Origin: SpSt-77 sp049972045
GTDB lineage: Bacteria > Chloroflexota > Anaerolineae > B4-G1 > DUEL01
DNA: 45,511 nt
Direction of reading: 5' to 3'
Assembly: GCA_049972045.1 (NCBI GenBank)
Contig: JBMFKS010000012.1
Location: 1 to 45,511 of the forward strand
Under the pieces are notes generated by a model. It did not search any database. It saw nothing but the letters and a program-made list of their open reading frames with translations, and had not been told where the DNA came from. Positions 17,963-25,228 of this stretch are shown here, piece by piece. Position numbers and translations under genes: made by a program. Position 1 is the stretch's first letter, and each line of letters begins with the position of its first letter.

Positions 17963-19020
17963 TACACCTCCAGCAGGAAGGGATGGAACGCGGCGTTGAA
18001 CTCTTCCGGTTTCTCAATGAACGGGGTGTGGCCGCAGTCGGGGATGACGACCTCCCGGTAGTGGCCGCCGTTGGCCCTGTACCGTTCCAGGACGGCCCGG
18101 ATCTGGTCCAGCATGGGCTGAGGCGGGCACTCCTCGGGGCCGGGCCAGCCGGGGACAAATCCCAGTGCTCCCAGCGTGGCGATGTCCCACATCGCGCGGT
18201 TGGAGACGACCAGGTCGTCTGCGCCGCGGATCCAGAGGATCGGCGGCTTCGGCTGGATGTCGGCAAGGCCGCTGGCGTCAAAGTACTTGCGGCTGAAGGC
18301 GTTGACAACCCCGCGCGTCCCCGGAGCGGTTCCCGGCCAGTGGGGCGAGGGGACAAAATCGCCCGGATACCCGTCTTCCCCCACCCGCATGGAGAGCATC
18401 GCGCTCAGCAGTTCCTCCTCCCGCTTCGGGACAAACGGCGGCTTGAAGTAGAACTGGCGCATCACGTTGCGCGGGGAGAAGGGGTTGTCGGTCCCCCGGT
18501 CTCTCTCCTTGAGCAGCCGGATAAACTCGGGATTCACACCAGCCGCGCCGGCCGGCGCGCCGTCCTCGTGGCAGGGGGTCCCGTCCACGTCCTTGCTGCC
18601 GCTGTAACCGTAGGGGGACATCGTGTCCACCAGGGTGAGGGAGAGGAGGTTGTCGGGGTAGGCGATGGCGTATTTCATAGCGATCCCCCCGCCCATGCTG
18701 TGGCCGACGATGTGGACCTTTTCCAGACCCATCGCCTTCAGAAGCGAACGCAGGTCTTCCACCATATCGCCCAGACCCAGGGTGGCATCCACCGGCAGAG
18801 GGTCGGTGTTGCCGTAGCCGCGCAGGTCGGGGGCGATCCCCCGAAAGCCCTCCGGCAGCGCAAGCATCGTCTCTTCCCAGAAGGTGGCCGCGGAGCCGTT
18901 GCCGTGGATAAAGACCACCGGCGCGCCGTCCTCCGGCCCGGCCGTCAGGACGTGCATCTGGAGCCGGTCCGTCTGCACCATTTGAGATGTGATGCCTTCC
19001 AGAGTTGGAACAGTGCCCAT
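17962..19020 (-). CDS. Alpha/beta-hydrolase
   Basis: 352 residues from ATG 19018-19020, preceded by AAAGGAGGAA. Oxyanion motif HGNGSA, nucleophile elbow GHSMGGG (Ser), acid in the region RGADDLVVS and catalytic His in DCGHTPF are all visible, with a large cap domain between them (about 190-285). The fold serves esterases, C-C hydrolases, dehalogenases and thioesterases; the substrate is not evident. It is the last gene of the acyl-activation cluster, 20 bp after an AMP-ligase gene, and has a paralogue at 21742-22542 in the same position relative to a second ligase. Confidence 0.88.
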   Translation of the reverse strand: MGTVPTLEGITSQMVQTDRLQMHVLTAGPEDGAPVVFIHGNGSAATFWEETMLALPEGFRGIAPDLRGYGNTDPLPVDATLGLGDMVEDLRSLLKAMGLEKVHIVGHSMGGGIAMKYAIAYPDNLLSLTLVDTMSPYGYSGSKDVDGTPCHEDGAPAGAAGVNPEFIRLLKERDRGTDNPFSPRNVMRQFYFKPPFVPKREEELLSAMLSMRVGEDGYPGDFVPSPHWPGTAPGTRGVVNAFSRKYFDASGLADIQPKPPILWIRGADDLVVSNRAMWDIATLGALGFVPGWPGPEECPPQPMLDQIRAVLERYRANGGHYREVVIPDCGHTPFIEKPEEFNAAFHPFLLEV

Positions 19021-19040
19021 GGGATTCCTCCTTTCACGCT

Positions 19041-20603
19041 TCACGTTTCCTCTTCCCGCGCTGCGAACCGCTCCCGCAGTTCCCGCTTGAGGATTTTGCC
19101 CGCCGCAGAGATCGGGAGGCTGTCCATAAAGACCACCCGTTTGGGGACTTTGTAGCGGGCAAGCCGTTCCTGCAGGAAGGCGATCAGTTCCTCCTCGGTG
19201 GCGGTGGCCCCGGGCTTGAGGACCACGCAGGCCAGTCCGACCTCCCCCCATTGGGGGTCGGGCACGCCGACCACGGCGCACATGTGGACGGCCGGATGCT
19301 CGTAGAGGGCCTTCTCAATCTCCACGGGATAGACGTTCTCCCCGCCGGAGATGAACATATCCTTCTTGCGGTCCACGATGTAGAAGTACCATTCCTCGTC
19401 GTAGCGGGCCAGGTCGCCGGTGTGGAACCAGCCCTCCTCGTCCAGCAGGCCCGCCGTCGCTTCGGGGTCGCCGAAGTAGCCGGAGCAGAGGGAAGGCCCT
19501 TTGAGCACCAGTTCCCCCACCTCGCCCGGTCCCAGGGGGTGGTTGTCGTCATCCACCACGCGGGCGTCCACGAAGAAGTTGGGACGGCCGATGGAGCCGG
19601 CCTTGCGGACGGCATCCTCGGGGGCCAGCGCGAAGATGCCCGGTCCGAACTCCGTCATCCCGAAGCCCTGCTTGAAGCGAACTCCCTTTTCCCGGACGTA
19701 CTGCTCCACCAGCGGGACGGGCAGGGGTGCGCCGCCGCTGGTGCAGAACCGCAGGGAGGAGAGGTCGGCCTCCGCCCAGTTGGGGGCCTGGGTCATCATC
19801 TGGTACATCGTCGGAACGCCTGCGAAGACCGTCACCCGCTCCCGCTCCATCAGGCGCAGGACCAGCGCGGGGTCAAACTGACGGATGAGAATGGTCGTTC
19901 CGCCGAGGATGATCTGGGGCAGGGTGTAGACGAAAAGCCCCCCGGTGTGGAACATCGGGAAGACGTTGAGGTAGACGTCGTTGTGGGTCAGGTCGTGGAT
20001 GACGGTGTTCAGGGTGTTCCAGGCGATCATCCGGTGGGAGACCTGGGCCGCCTTGGGGAAGCCGGTGGTGCCGCCGGTGAAGATGAGGGCGACGATGTCC
20101 TCCGCCTCCACATCCTCGCAGGTGACCGGGTCGGGCGGGCTTCCCTGCAGGACGGTCTCAAAGTGCAGACTTCCGGGGATGCCGTTGCCCTCAATGTGGA
20201 GATAGTGGCGGATGGCGGACTCCGTGTTCCGCACGGCGGCCTCCAGCGCGGCGACGTTGTCCCGGAAGTCGTCGGAGTAGATGAGGACGGTGGGGGCGGT
20301 CCGCTGGACGATCTCCGCCAGTTCCCGCCAGTGGAGCCGCCAGTTGAGGGCGGTGTGGATGGCGCCCAGTTTGGAGCAGGCAAAGAAACAGTCCAGGTGT
20401 TCCACCCCGTCGCGCGCCAGGATGGCTACCCGGTCGCCCTTGCGGATGCCGGCGACGTCCCGCAGCCAGTGGGCGAAGCGGTTAGCCCGCTCGTTCATCT
20501 GGCGGTAGGTGAGCCGCCACTCGGGGTCTTTTCCCGCGTCCACGATGGCGAGTTTATCGGGGCTGTAGATCGCCCGTCGGCCTAAATAATCCCCCACGTA
20601 CAT
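19041..20603 (-). CDS. AMP-forming acyl-CoA ligase
   Basis: 520 residues from ATG 20601-20603 with AGGAGG about ten bases upstream; an alternative ATG at 20628-20630 overlaps the stop of the upstream gene. P-loop-like motif FTGGTTGFPK (residues about 175-184), GFGMTEFGPG, the YDEEWYFYIVDRKKDMFISGGENVYP hinge region split over about 395-420, and the catalytic C-terminal Lys in AAGKILKREL. Such ligases make acyl-AMP then acyl-CoA from fatty or aromatic acids. The complete C-terminal domain argues for true CoA ligation rather than lactone formation. Closely resembles the other ligase in this cluster (both start (M/I)xVGDxxGRRA). Confidence 0.9.
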   Translation of the reverse strand: MYVGDYLGRRAIYSPDKLAIVDAGKDPEWRLTYRQMNERANRFAHWLRDVAGIRKGDRVAILARDGVEHLDCFFACSKLGAIHTALNWRLHWRELAEIVQRTAPTVLIYSDDFRDNVAALEAAVRNTESAIRHYLHIEGNGIPGSLHFETVLQGSPPDPVTCEDVEAEDIVALIFTGGTTGFPKAAQVSHRMIAWNTLNTVIHDLTHNDVYLNVFPMFHTGGLFVYTLPQIILGGTTILIRQFDPALVLRLMERERVTVFAGVPTMYQMMTQAPNWAEADLSSLRFCTSGGAPLPVPLVEQYVREKGVRFKQGFGMTEFGPGIFALAPEDAVRKAGSIGRPNFFVDARVVDDDNHPLGPGEVGELVLKGPSLCSGYFGDPEATAGLLDEEGWFHTGDLARYDEEWYFYIVDRKKDMFISGGENVYPVEIEKALYEHPAVHMCAVVGVPDPQWGEVGLACVVLKPGATATEEELIAFLQERLARYKVPKRVVFMDSLPISAAGKILKRELRERFAAREEET

Positions 20604-20629
20604 CGTCCGCCGGCCTCCTGCCTTTTCCA

Positions 20630-21643
20630 TCATACCCACCGCCAGACCGACGCGGCCATCGTGATCCCACCGCCGCTGGTGCAGAAGACGATGATGTCGC
20701 CAGGCCGGGGGCCGCGGCCCTGCGCGATCGCGTCGTCCAGCGCCATGGCTACACAGGGCGAGCCGGTGTAGCCCCACTTGTCCATCACCCAGTGGGTCTT
20801 CTCCATCGGCTGACCGAGGAGGTCCATCATCAGTTCTATGGTCCGCAGGTTGAGTTGGGTGAAGAGGAATAGGTCCACATCGCCCACGGCCAGCCCGGCC
20901 TTGTCCAGCGCCCCCTGGATCAGCCGGGGCCAGTACTCGGTGTTGAAGGTTTTGGGGAACTTCCTGACGAACTGGACGCGCGGGGGGCCGAATTTCTCCA
21001 GGTTTTCTGGCGTACAGGGCCGGAAGGCGCCGCCGGTGTAGATGCCCAGGGCGTCGTGGTATTCCCCGCGCGCCAGGAACTGGCTGGCCAGGAAGCCCGG
21101 TTCACTCCCCGCTCCCAGGACGACGGCGCCTGCACCGTCGGCAAAGAGGTTGGCCGTCTTCTTGTCGGTCAGGTCCAGGAAGCGGCTCATGCCGTACCCA
21201 CCCGCTACCAGGACGTAACGGATGGACGGATCGGTCATAATGTACCGCGCGCCCTGGTCCAGCGCGGTGACCCAGCCCGCGCAGGCGCTGTTGACGTCCC
21301 AGCATCCGGCGTTAACGGCGCCCAGTTTGTACTGGACGACGACGGAGGTGCTCGGCGAGAGGTAGTCCGGCGTGTCGGTGGAAAGGATGATGAGGTCCAG
21401 GTCCTCCGGACGGATTCCCGCCCGCTCCAGTGCCTTCCGGGACGCCTCTACCACCAGGTCCGAAGTGGTCTGGTCGGGTGTCATCCACCGCCGCTCCCGG
21501 ATGCCGACGTTCTCTATCAGCCAGTCGCTGGTGGGCTCGCCGAGAATTTCGTCCATCTCGGCGTTGGTCACCACCCGCTCAGGGACGTAACTTCCGGTGG
21601 AAAGAATCTGTGCGTGGCGCATGGTGGGTGTCGGTGATTCCAT
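20630..21643 (-). CDS. KASIII-like (FabH-superfamily) condensing enzyme with altered catalytic triad
   Basis: 337 residues; an internal ATG at codon 8 (MRHAQILSTGSYVPE) is a good alternative start. The thiolase fold is clear, with the nucleophile Cys121 in DVNSACAGW, GYGMSRFLDLTDKKTANLFADGAGAVV, and GYTGSPCVAMALDDA. In FabH the other two catalytic residues are His (PHQANLR) and Asn (GNTSAAS); here the matching positions are Thr262 (FTQLNLR) and Tyr292 (GYTGSP). It should still form an acyl-enzyme but may not decarboxylate malonyl groups, so acyl transfer or non-decarboxylative condensation is possible. It is flanked by acyl-CoA ligases and hydrolases. Confidence 0.85.
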   Translation of the reverse strand: MESPTPTMRHAQILSTGSYVPERVVTNAEMDEILGEPTSDWLIENVGIRERRWMTPDQTTSDLVVEASRKALERAGIRPEDLDLIILSTDTPDYLSPSTSVVVQYKLGAVNAGCWDVNSACAGWVTALDQGARYIMTDPSIRYVLVAGGYGMSRFLDLTDKKTANLFADGAGAVVLGAGSEPGFLASQFLARGEYHDALGIYTGGAFRPCTPENLEKFGPPRVQFVRKFPKTFNTEYWPRLIQGALDKAGLAVGDVDLFLFTQLNLRTIELMMDLLGQPMEKTHWVMDKWGYTGSPCVAMALDDAIAQGRGPRPGDIIVFCTSGGGITMAASVWRWV

Positions 21644-21741
21644 TTGCGCCGATTGAAATCGGCCTTCCTGGGCGCTGCGCGCCAGGCGTCGGCCCCTCGG
21701 GGCGAGAAGCCCCCTCGGGCCGTGGCCTTCGGCGTGGCCCT

Positions 21742-22542
21742 TCAGTCGGCACCCTTCAGAAATCCCACAACCGCTGCCACCGTCGCCGCCGGGTCCTCAA
21801 TGGGGAAGATATGGCCCGTTCCGGGGAGAATCCTGACCTGCGCGTTGGGGAGTTTCTTCGCCAGAAGTTCGGCGTTGCCCGGTGGGACGACTGTATCGTG
21901 CTCGCCGAAGAGGACCAACACCGGACAGGTAATCTGACCGATGCGGGATTCGGCGTTGTGGGCCGCGCCCGCCATGACCTGGGCCTGGTACTGCTCCGGC
22001 GGGACGGGGTTGGTGAGCCGGTAGGCCAGGAGTTCCTGCACCACTTCGGGATGGCGCTCGGCGAACCCCGGCGCACAGGCCACCTGAATCCCGCGCCGGA
22101 CCAGTTCCACCGGGTCGCCCTCCCGTTTGGTGAGCACCTCCAGCGCTTCCGGGGTGATGGGGATAACGTTGGGGCCGCCATAGGTGGTGGAAGCCAGGAT
22201 CAGTTTCTCCACCAGGTCGGGGCGGGCCAGGGCCAGTTCCTGCGCGATGAAACCGCCCAGGGAGTGACCCAGGACGTAGGCGCGCCGGATGCCCAGTCCG
22301 TCCAGCAGGCCGGCGGTATCGGCGGCCATCAGCGCGGTCGTATAAGGGCCGGGGGGTTTGCTGCTTTCGCCCGCGCCGCGGTTGTCAAAGGTCACCACCT
22401 GGAAGTGCTCCGCCAGGGCGGGGACGACCTTGTGCCAGAACCACCGGCCGTAGCCGATGCCCGTAATCAGCACCAGCGGCGGCCCGGAGCCCACCACCTC
22501 GTAGGCCATCTCTATATCGCCGACGGTCATCTTGCCCATCAT
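21742..22542 (-). CDS. Alpha/beta-hydrolase, second copy in cluster
   Basis: 266 residues with AAGGAGGT just upstream of the ATG. GSGPPLVLITGIG oxyanion region, nucleophile GHSLGGF, Asp in LFGEHDTVVPP and His in LPGTGHIFPIED complete a canonical triad. It resembles 3-oxoadipate enol-lactonase-like or carboxylesterase-type hydrolases. It begins 9 bp after the upstream AMP-ligase stop and ends about 100 bp before the KASIII-like gene; that gap contains a GC-rich palindromic stretch with CTCGGGGCGAGAAGCCCC, also found in the repeat at 28741. Shorter and simpler cap than the other hydrolase, so the two probably differ in substrate. Confidence 0.88.
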   Translation of the reverse strand: MMGKMTVGDIEMAYEVVGSGPPLVLITGIGYGRWFWHKVVPALAEHFQVVTFDNRGAGESSKPPGPYTTALMAADTAGLLDGLGIRRAYVLGHSLGGFIAQELALARPDLVEKLILASTTYGGPNVIPITPEALEVLTKREGDPVELVRRGIQVACAPGFAERHPEVVQELLAYRLTNPVPPEQYQAQVMAGAAHNAESRIGQITCPVLVLFGEHDTVVPPGNAELLAKKLPNAQVRILPGTGHIFPIEDPAATVAAVVGFLKGAD

Positions 22543-22551
22543 GGGACCTCC

Positions 22552-24090
22552 TTACATCTCAGTCCCCGTCCCGTACAACTCCCTCAGCCGCTGTTTATCC
22601 ACTTTCCCCGCGCCGGTCTTGGGCAGTTCGTCCACAAAGACGATGGATTTGGGGACTTTGTAGCCCGCCAGCCGCTCCCGACAGAAGGTGGTGAGTTCCT
22701 CGGCGGCCGGTTGCGCGCCGGGCTTCAGGGCCACAATCGCCCGGCCCACCTCGCCCCATTTGGGATCGGGGACGCCGATCACGGCGGCCTCGGCGACCGC
22801 GGGATGCGCGTGGAGGACCGACTCCACCTCTGCCGGATAGACGTTCTCGCCGCCGGAGATGTACATGTCCTTCAGCCGCCCGACGATGAAGTAGTAGCCC
22901 TCCGCGTCCCGGCGGGCCAGGTCGCCGGTGTGCAGCCAGCCGTCGCGGATGGTCTGGGCCGTCGCCTCCGGGTTGTTCCAGTACCCCGCGCAGACATGCG
23001 GCCCCCGGATAATCAGTTCCCCCACCTCGTCCGGGCCGCACTCTGTTCCATCTTCCCGCACCACCTTCACGTCGATGTGGAAGAGGGGGAAGCCCACGGA
23101 GCCGGGCTTGCGCCGGACGTCCTCCGGCGGGAGCCAGAAGGTGTTGGGGCCGGCTTCCGTCAGGCCGTAGCCGGTTTTGAAGGCCACGCCGCGCTCCCAG
23201 AACTTCTCAAAGACGGGCATCGGGCAGGGCGCGCCGCCGCTGATGACCAGTTTCAGCCGGGAGAAGTCGGCCTCTTCCCACCGGGGGTGCTGCTGAAGCA
23301 CGATAAACATTGTCGGCACCCCGAAGAAGAGGGTGACTCCGGCGTCCCGGATGAGGTCAAAGACCTGGTCGGGGTCAAAGCCCTGGCAGACGATGCTGGT
23401 GCCGCCGATGTAGACCAACGGCGCGGTAAAGACGTTGAGGCCGCCGGTGTGGAAGAGGGGGGCGTTGAGGATGGCGACGTCGTCCGGCGTGAGTCCCCAG
23501 GAAACGACGGTGTTGACGGCGTTGGCGGTGATCGCCCGATGGGTGAGGACTGCTCCCTTGGGGAGCCCCGTCGTCCCGCCGGTGTAGCAGATGACCCAGG
23601 GGTCCTCCCAGTCCAGGTCTACCTCTGGAAGGGGGGCGTCGGAGAATGCTTCCCGCTCTCCGAAGAGGACATCGTCTGCTCCCGCCGCCTCGCCCAGGGC
23701 GACGTAATGCTTCAGCCCCGGTGTCTTTCCCCGCAGCGCGTTCACCGGGGAGACGAACTCGCTCCCGTAGACGAGGGCCACGGGCGCGGCGTCTCTCAGC
23801 AACCCCTCCAGTTCGTAGGGGGTCAGACGCCAGTTGAGGTTCTGGAGGATCCCCCCGAGCCGGCCCAGGGCGAACCAGAGGTCCAGGTACTCCACGCAGT
23901 TGTGGGCCAGGATGGCCACCCGGTCCCCTTTGCGGACGCCCAGCCGCTCCGCGAGGAAACGGGCGGTGCGGTTGACCGCGCGGCTCCATTCCCGATAGGT
24001 GATGGGCCGGTTGCTGTTGAGGGTATCCACCAGGGCGACTTTGTTGGGTGTCAGTTGGGCCCGGCGGCCGATCCAATCACCGACAATCAT
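22552..24090 (-). CDS. AMP-forming acyl-CoA ligase, second copy in cluster
   Basis: 512 residues. YTGGTTGLPKGAVLTHR, GYGLTEAGPNTF, WLHTGDLARRDAEGYYFIVG, then RLKDMYISGGENVYPAEVE and the catalytic Lys in GAGKVDKQRLREL. It belongs to the long/medium-chain or aromatic acyl-CoA synthetase group; the substrate cannot be read from sequence. It overlaps nothing but is spaced 2 bp from the reductase gene upstream and 9 bp from the hydrolase downstream, so this is one transcript. Confidence 0.9.
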   Translation of the reverse strand: MIVGDWIGRRAQLTPNKVALVDTLNSNRPITYREWSRAVNRTARFLAERLGVRKGDRVAILAHNCVEYLDLWFALGRLGGILQNLNWRLTPYELEGLLRDAAPVALVYGSEFVSPVNALRGKTPGLKHYVALGEAAGADDVLFGEREAFSDAPLPEVDLDWEDPWVICYTGGTTGLPKGAVLTHRAITANAVNTVVSWGLTPDDVAILNAPLFHTGGLNVFTAPLVYIGGTSIVCQGFDPDQVFDLIRDAGVTLFFGVPTMFIVLQQHPRWEEADFSRLKLVISGGAPCPMPVFEKFWERGVAFKTGYGLTEAGPNTFWLPPEDVRRKPGSVGFPLFHIDVKVVREDGTECGPDEVGELIIRGPHVCAGYWNNPEATAQTIRDGWLHTGDLARRDAEGYYFIVGRLKDMYISGGENVYPAEVESVLHAHPAVAEAAVIGVPDPKWGEVGRAIVALKPGAQPAAEELTTFCRERLAGYKVPKSIVFVDELPKTGAGKVDKQRLRELYGTGTEM

Positions 24091-24092
24091 CG

Positions 24093-24857
24093 TTATGTCC
24101 CCACCACAATGCCGCCGTCCACGCGGAGGACGGCTCCGGTGATGTAGGCGGCCTCGTCGGAAGCCAGGAAGAGGTAGGCGTTGGCGATGTCGCGGGGGTC
24201 GCCCAGGCGGCCCAGGGGGATGCGGGCCCGCATCCCTTCCAGAACTTTCTCCGGCATCTGGCGAACCATGTCCGTCAGGATGAAGCCGGGGGCGACGGCG
24301 TTGACGCGAATCCCGTACCGTCCCAGTTCCCGCGCCCAGACTTTGGTCATCCCGATGACGCCGGCCTTGGTCGCCACGTAGTTGGTCTGGCCAAAGTTGC
24401 CGTCCAGGCCCACCACCGATGAGGCGTTGAGGATCACTCCGCCGCCCTGCCGGATCATATAGGGCACCACGGCCTGGGTGCAGTTGAAGACGCCCTTGAG
24501 GTTGACCGCGATCACCCGGTCAAAATCCTCCTCGGACATCTGGCCGACGACCTGGCCGTCTTTGTATTTGACCAACTGGGCGTCCCGCAGGATGCCCGCG
24601 TTGTTGACCAGGATGTCTATCCGGCCGTAGCGGGCGGCGACGTCGTCTACCCACTGCTGGACGGCCTGGCGGTCGGTGACGTCCACTTTGTAGAAGGCGT
24701 CGGGGTTTCCCAGCATCTCGGCCGTTCGGCGGCCCATCTCCTCGCCGATATCGCAGATGGTGACGATGGCGCCCTCTTCGGCGAAGCGCAGTGCCGTTGC
24801 CTGCCCGATGCCGGCAGCGCCGCCGGTGATCAGGGCGACCCGGTCCTTCAGGCGCAT
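24093..24857 (-). CDS. Short-chain dehydrogenase/reductase (FabG-like)
   Basis: 254 residues. Cofactor loop TGGAAGIG, DVTD, NNAG at the active-site strand, and the catalytic Ser-Tyr-Lys set in NASSVVG and NYVATKAG. Acidic CDIGEE after strand 2 favours NAD(H) over NADP(H). A classical SDR such as 3-hydroxyacyl-CoA dehydrogenase or ketoacyl reductase fits the neighbouring acyl-CoA ligases and condensing enzyme. Overlaps the end of the upstream small gene by 10 bp. Confidence 0.9.
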   Translation of the reverse strand: MRLKDRVALITGGAAGIGQATALRFAEEGAIVTICDIGEEMGRRTAEMLGNPDAFYKVDVTDRQAVQQWVDDVAARYGRIDILVNNAGILRDAQLVKYKDGQVVGQMSEEDFDRVIAVNLKGVFNCTQAVVPYMIRQGGGVILNASSVVGLDGNFGQTNYVATKAGVIGMTKVWARELGRYGIRVNAVAPGFILTDMVRQMPEKVLEGMRARIPLGRLGDPRDIANAYLFLASDEAAYITGAVLRVDGGIVVGT

Positions 24858-25093
24858 GTTCTGCCTCCTGAGTCGGGGTGGGTGGGGTAGGGCGGGGAGT
24901 CTTCGTCTGGCTCCGTCACCCGACTCTCCACGCGTCGGGCGATGAACGCCATCGCCTCCTCCAGACGGGTGAAGCCGTACTGGTCACCGGTCTGGATGTG
25001 GCGGACGATCCCGCGCCATTCTCCGGGTAGAGCATCCGGAGATGATTCGCGGATGAAGCGCAGGATGAAGGAGGCGATGGTGATGCCGGCCAT
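24848..25093 (-). CDS. Small WRG..RHIQ-type protein, first gene of the acyl cluster
   Basis: 81 residues from ATG 25091-25093 (GGGGAG upstream). The core ITIASFILRFIRE then EWRGIVRHIQTGDQYGFTRLEE with AMAFIARRVE resembles small proteins often seen in Chloroflexota, with a beta-strand pair followed by a helix; function unknown to me. Its stop lies inside the start of the reductase gene, so it leads the operon. Being directly downstream of a SARP-type operator it may be a regulatory or accessory subunit. Confidence 0.6.
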   Translation of the reverse strand: MAGITIASFILRFIRESSPDALPGEWRGIVRHIQTGDQYGFTRLEEAMAFIARRVESRVTEPDEDSPPYPTHPDSGGRTCA

Positions 25094-25132
25094 ATCTCCC
25101 CGCCGCGCCGTTTTCTGGACGATAGCGATAAT

Positions 25133-25176
25133 AGTATACATCCAGAAGGTTACCCCAGGGTTACACGGGGGTTGCA
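25133..25176 (-). promoter_or_regulatory. SARP-type operator and promoter of the acyl cluster
   Basis: Reading the minus strand toward the operon: TGCAACC (25176-25170), TGTAACC (25165-25159), GGTAACC (25154-25148), then 9 bases, then TATACT (25138-25133). The three heptamers repeat with exactly 11-bp period. SARP/BTAD activators bind heptameric direct repeats at 11 bp placed about 8 bp upstream of the -10 box. There is no good -35 box, as expected for an activator-dependent promoter. The gene for a BTAD regulator ends about 50 bp upstream. Confidence 0.65.
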
Positions 25177-25228
25177 TATCGGCGCGACGCGCCTTGAGGG
25201 GGCATCGGACAGCGGTTTATCGCCGGGC

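Noticed and set aside
21430..24147. A 905-codon open frame on the plus strand
   Set aside because: It is antisense to three clear enzyme genes; long open shadows are expected in GC-rich DNA and its translation (runs of R, G, H, P) has no family motif.
17962..24857. A true OleABCD hydrocarbon or beta-lactone cluster
   Set aside because: The reductase is a classical FabG-type SDR, not OleD-like, the condensing enzyme lacks His/Asn, and the ligases have complete CoA-ligase C-terminal motifs.
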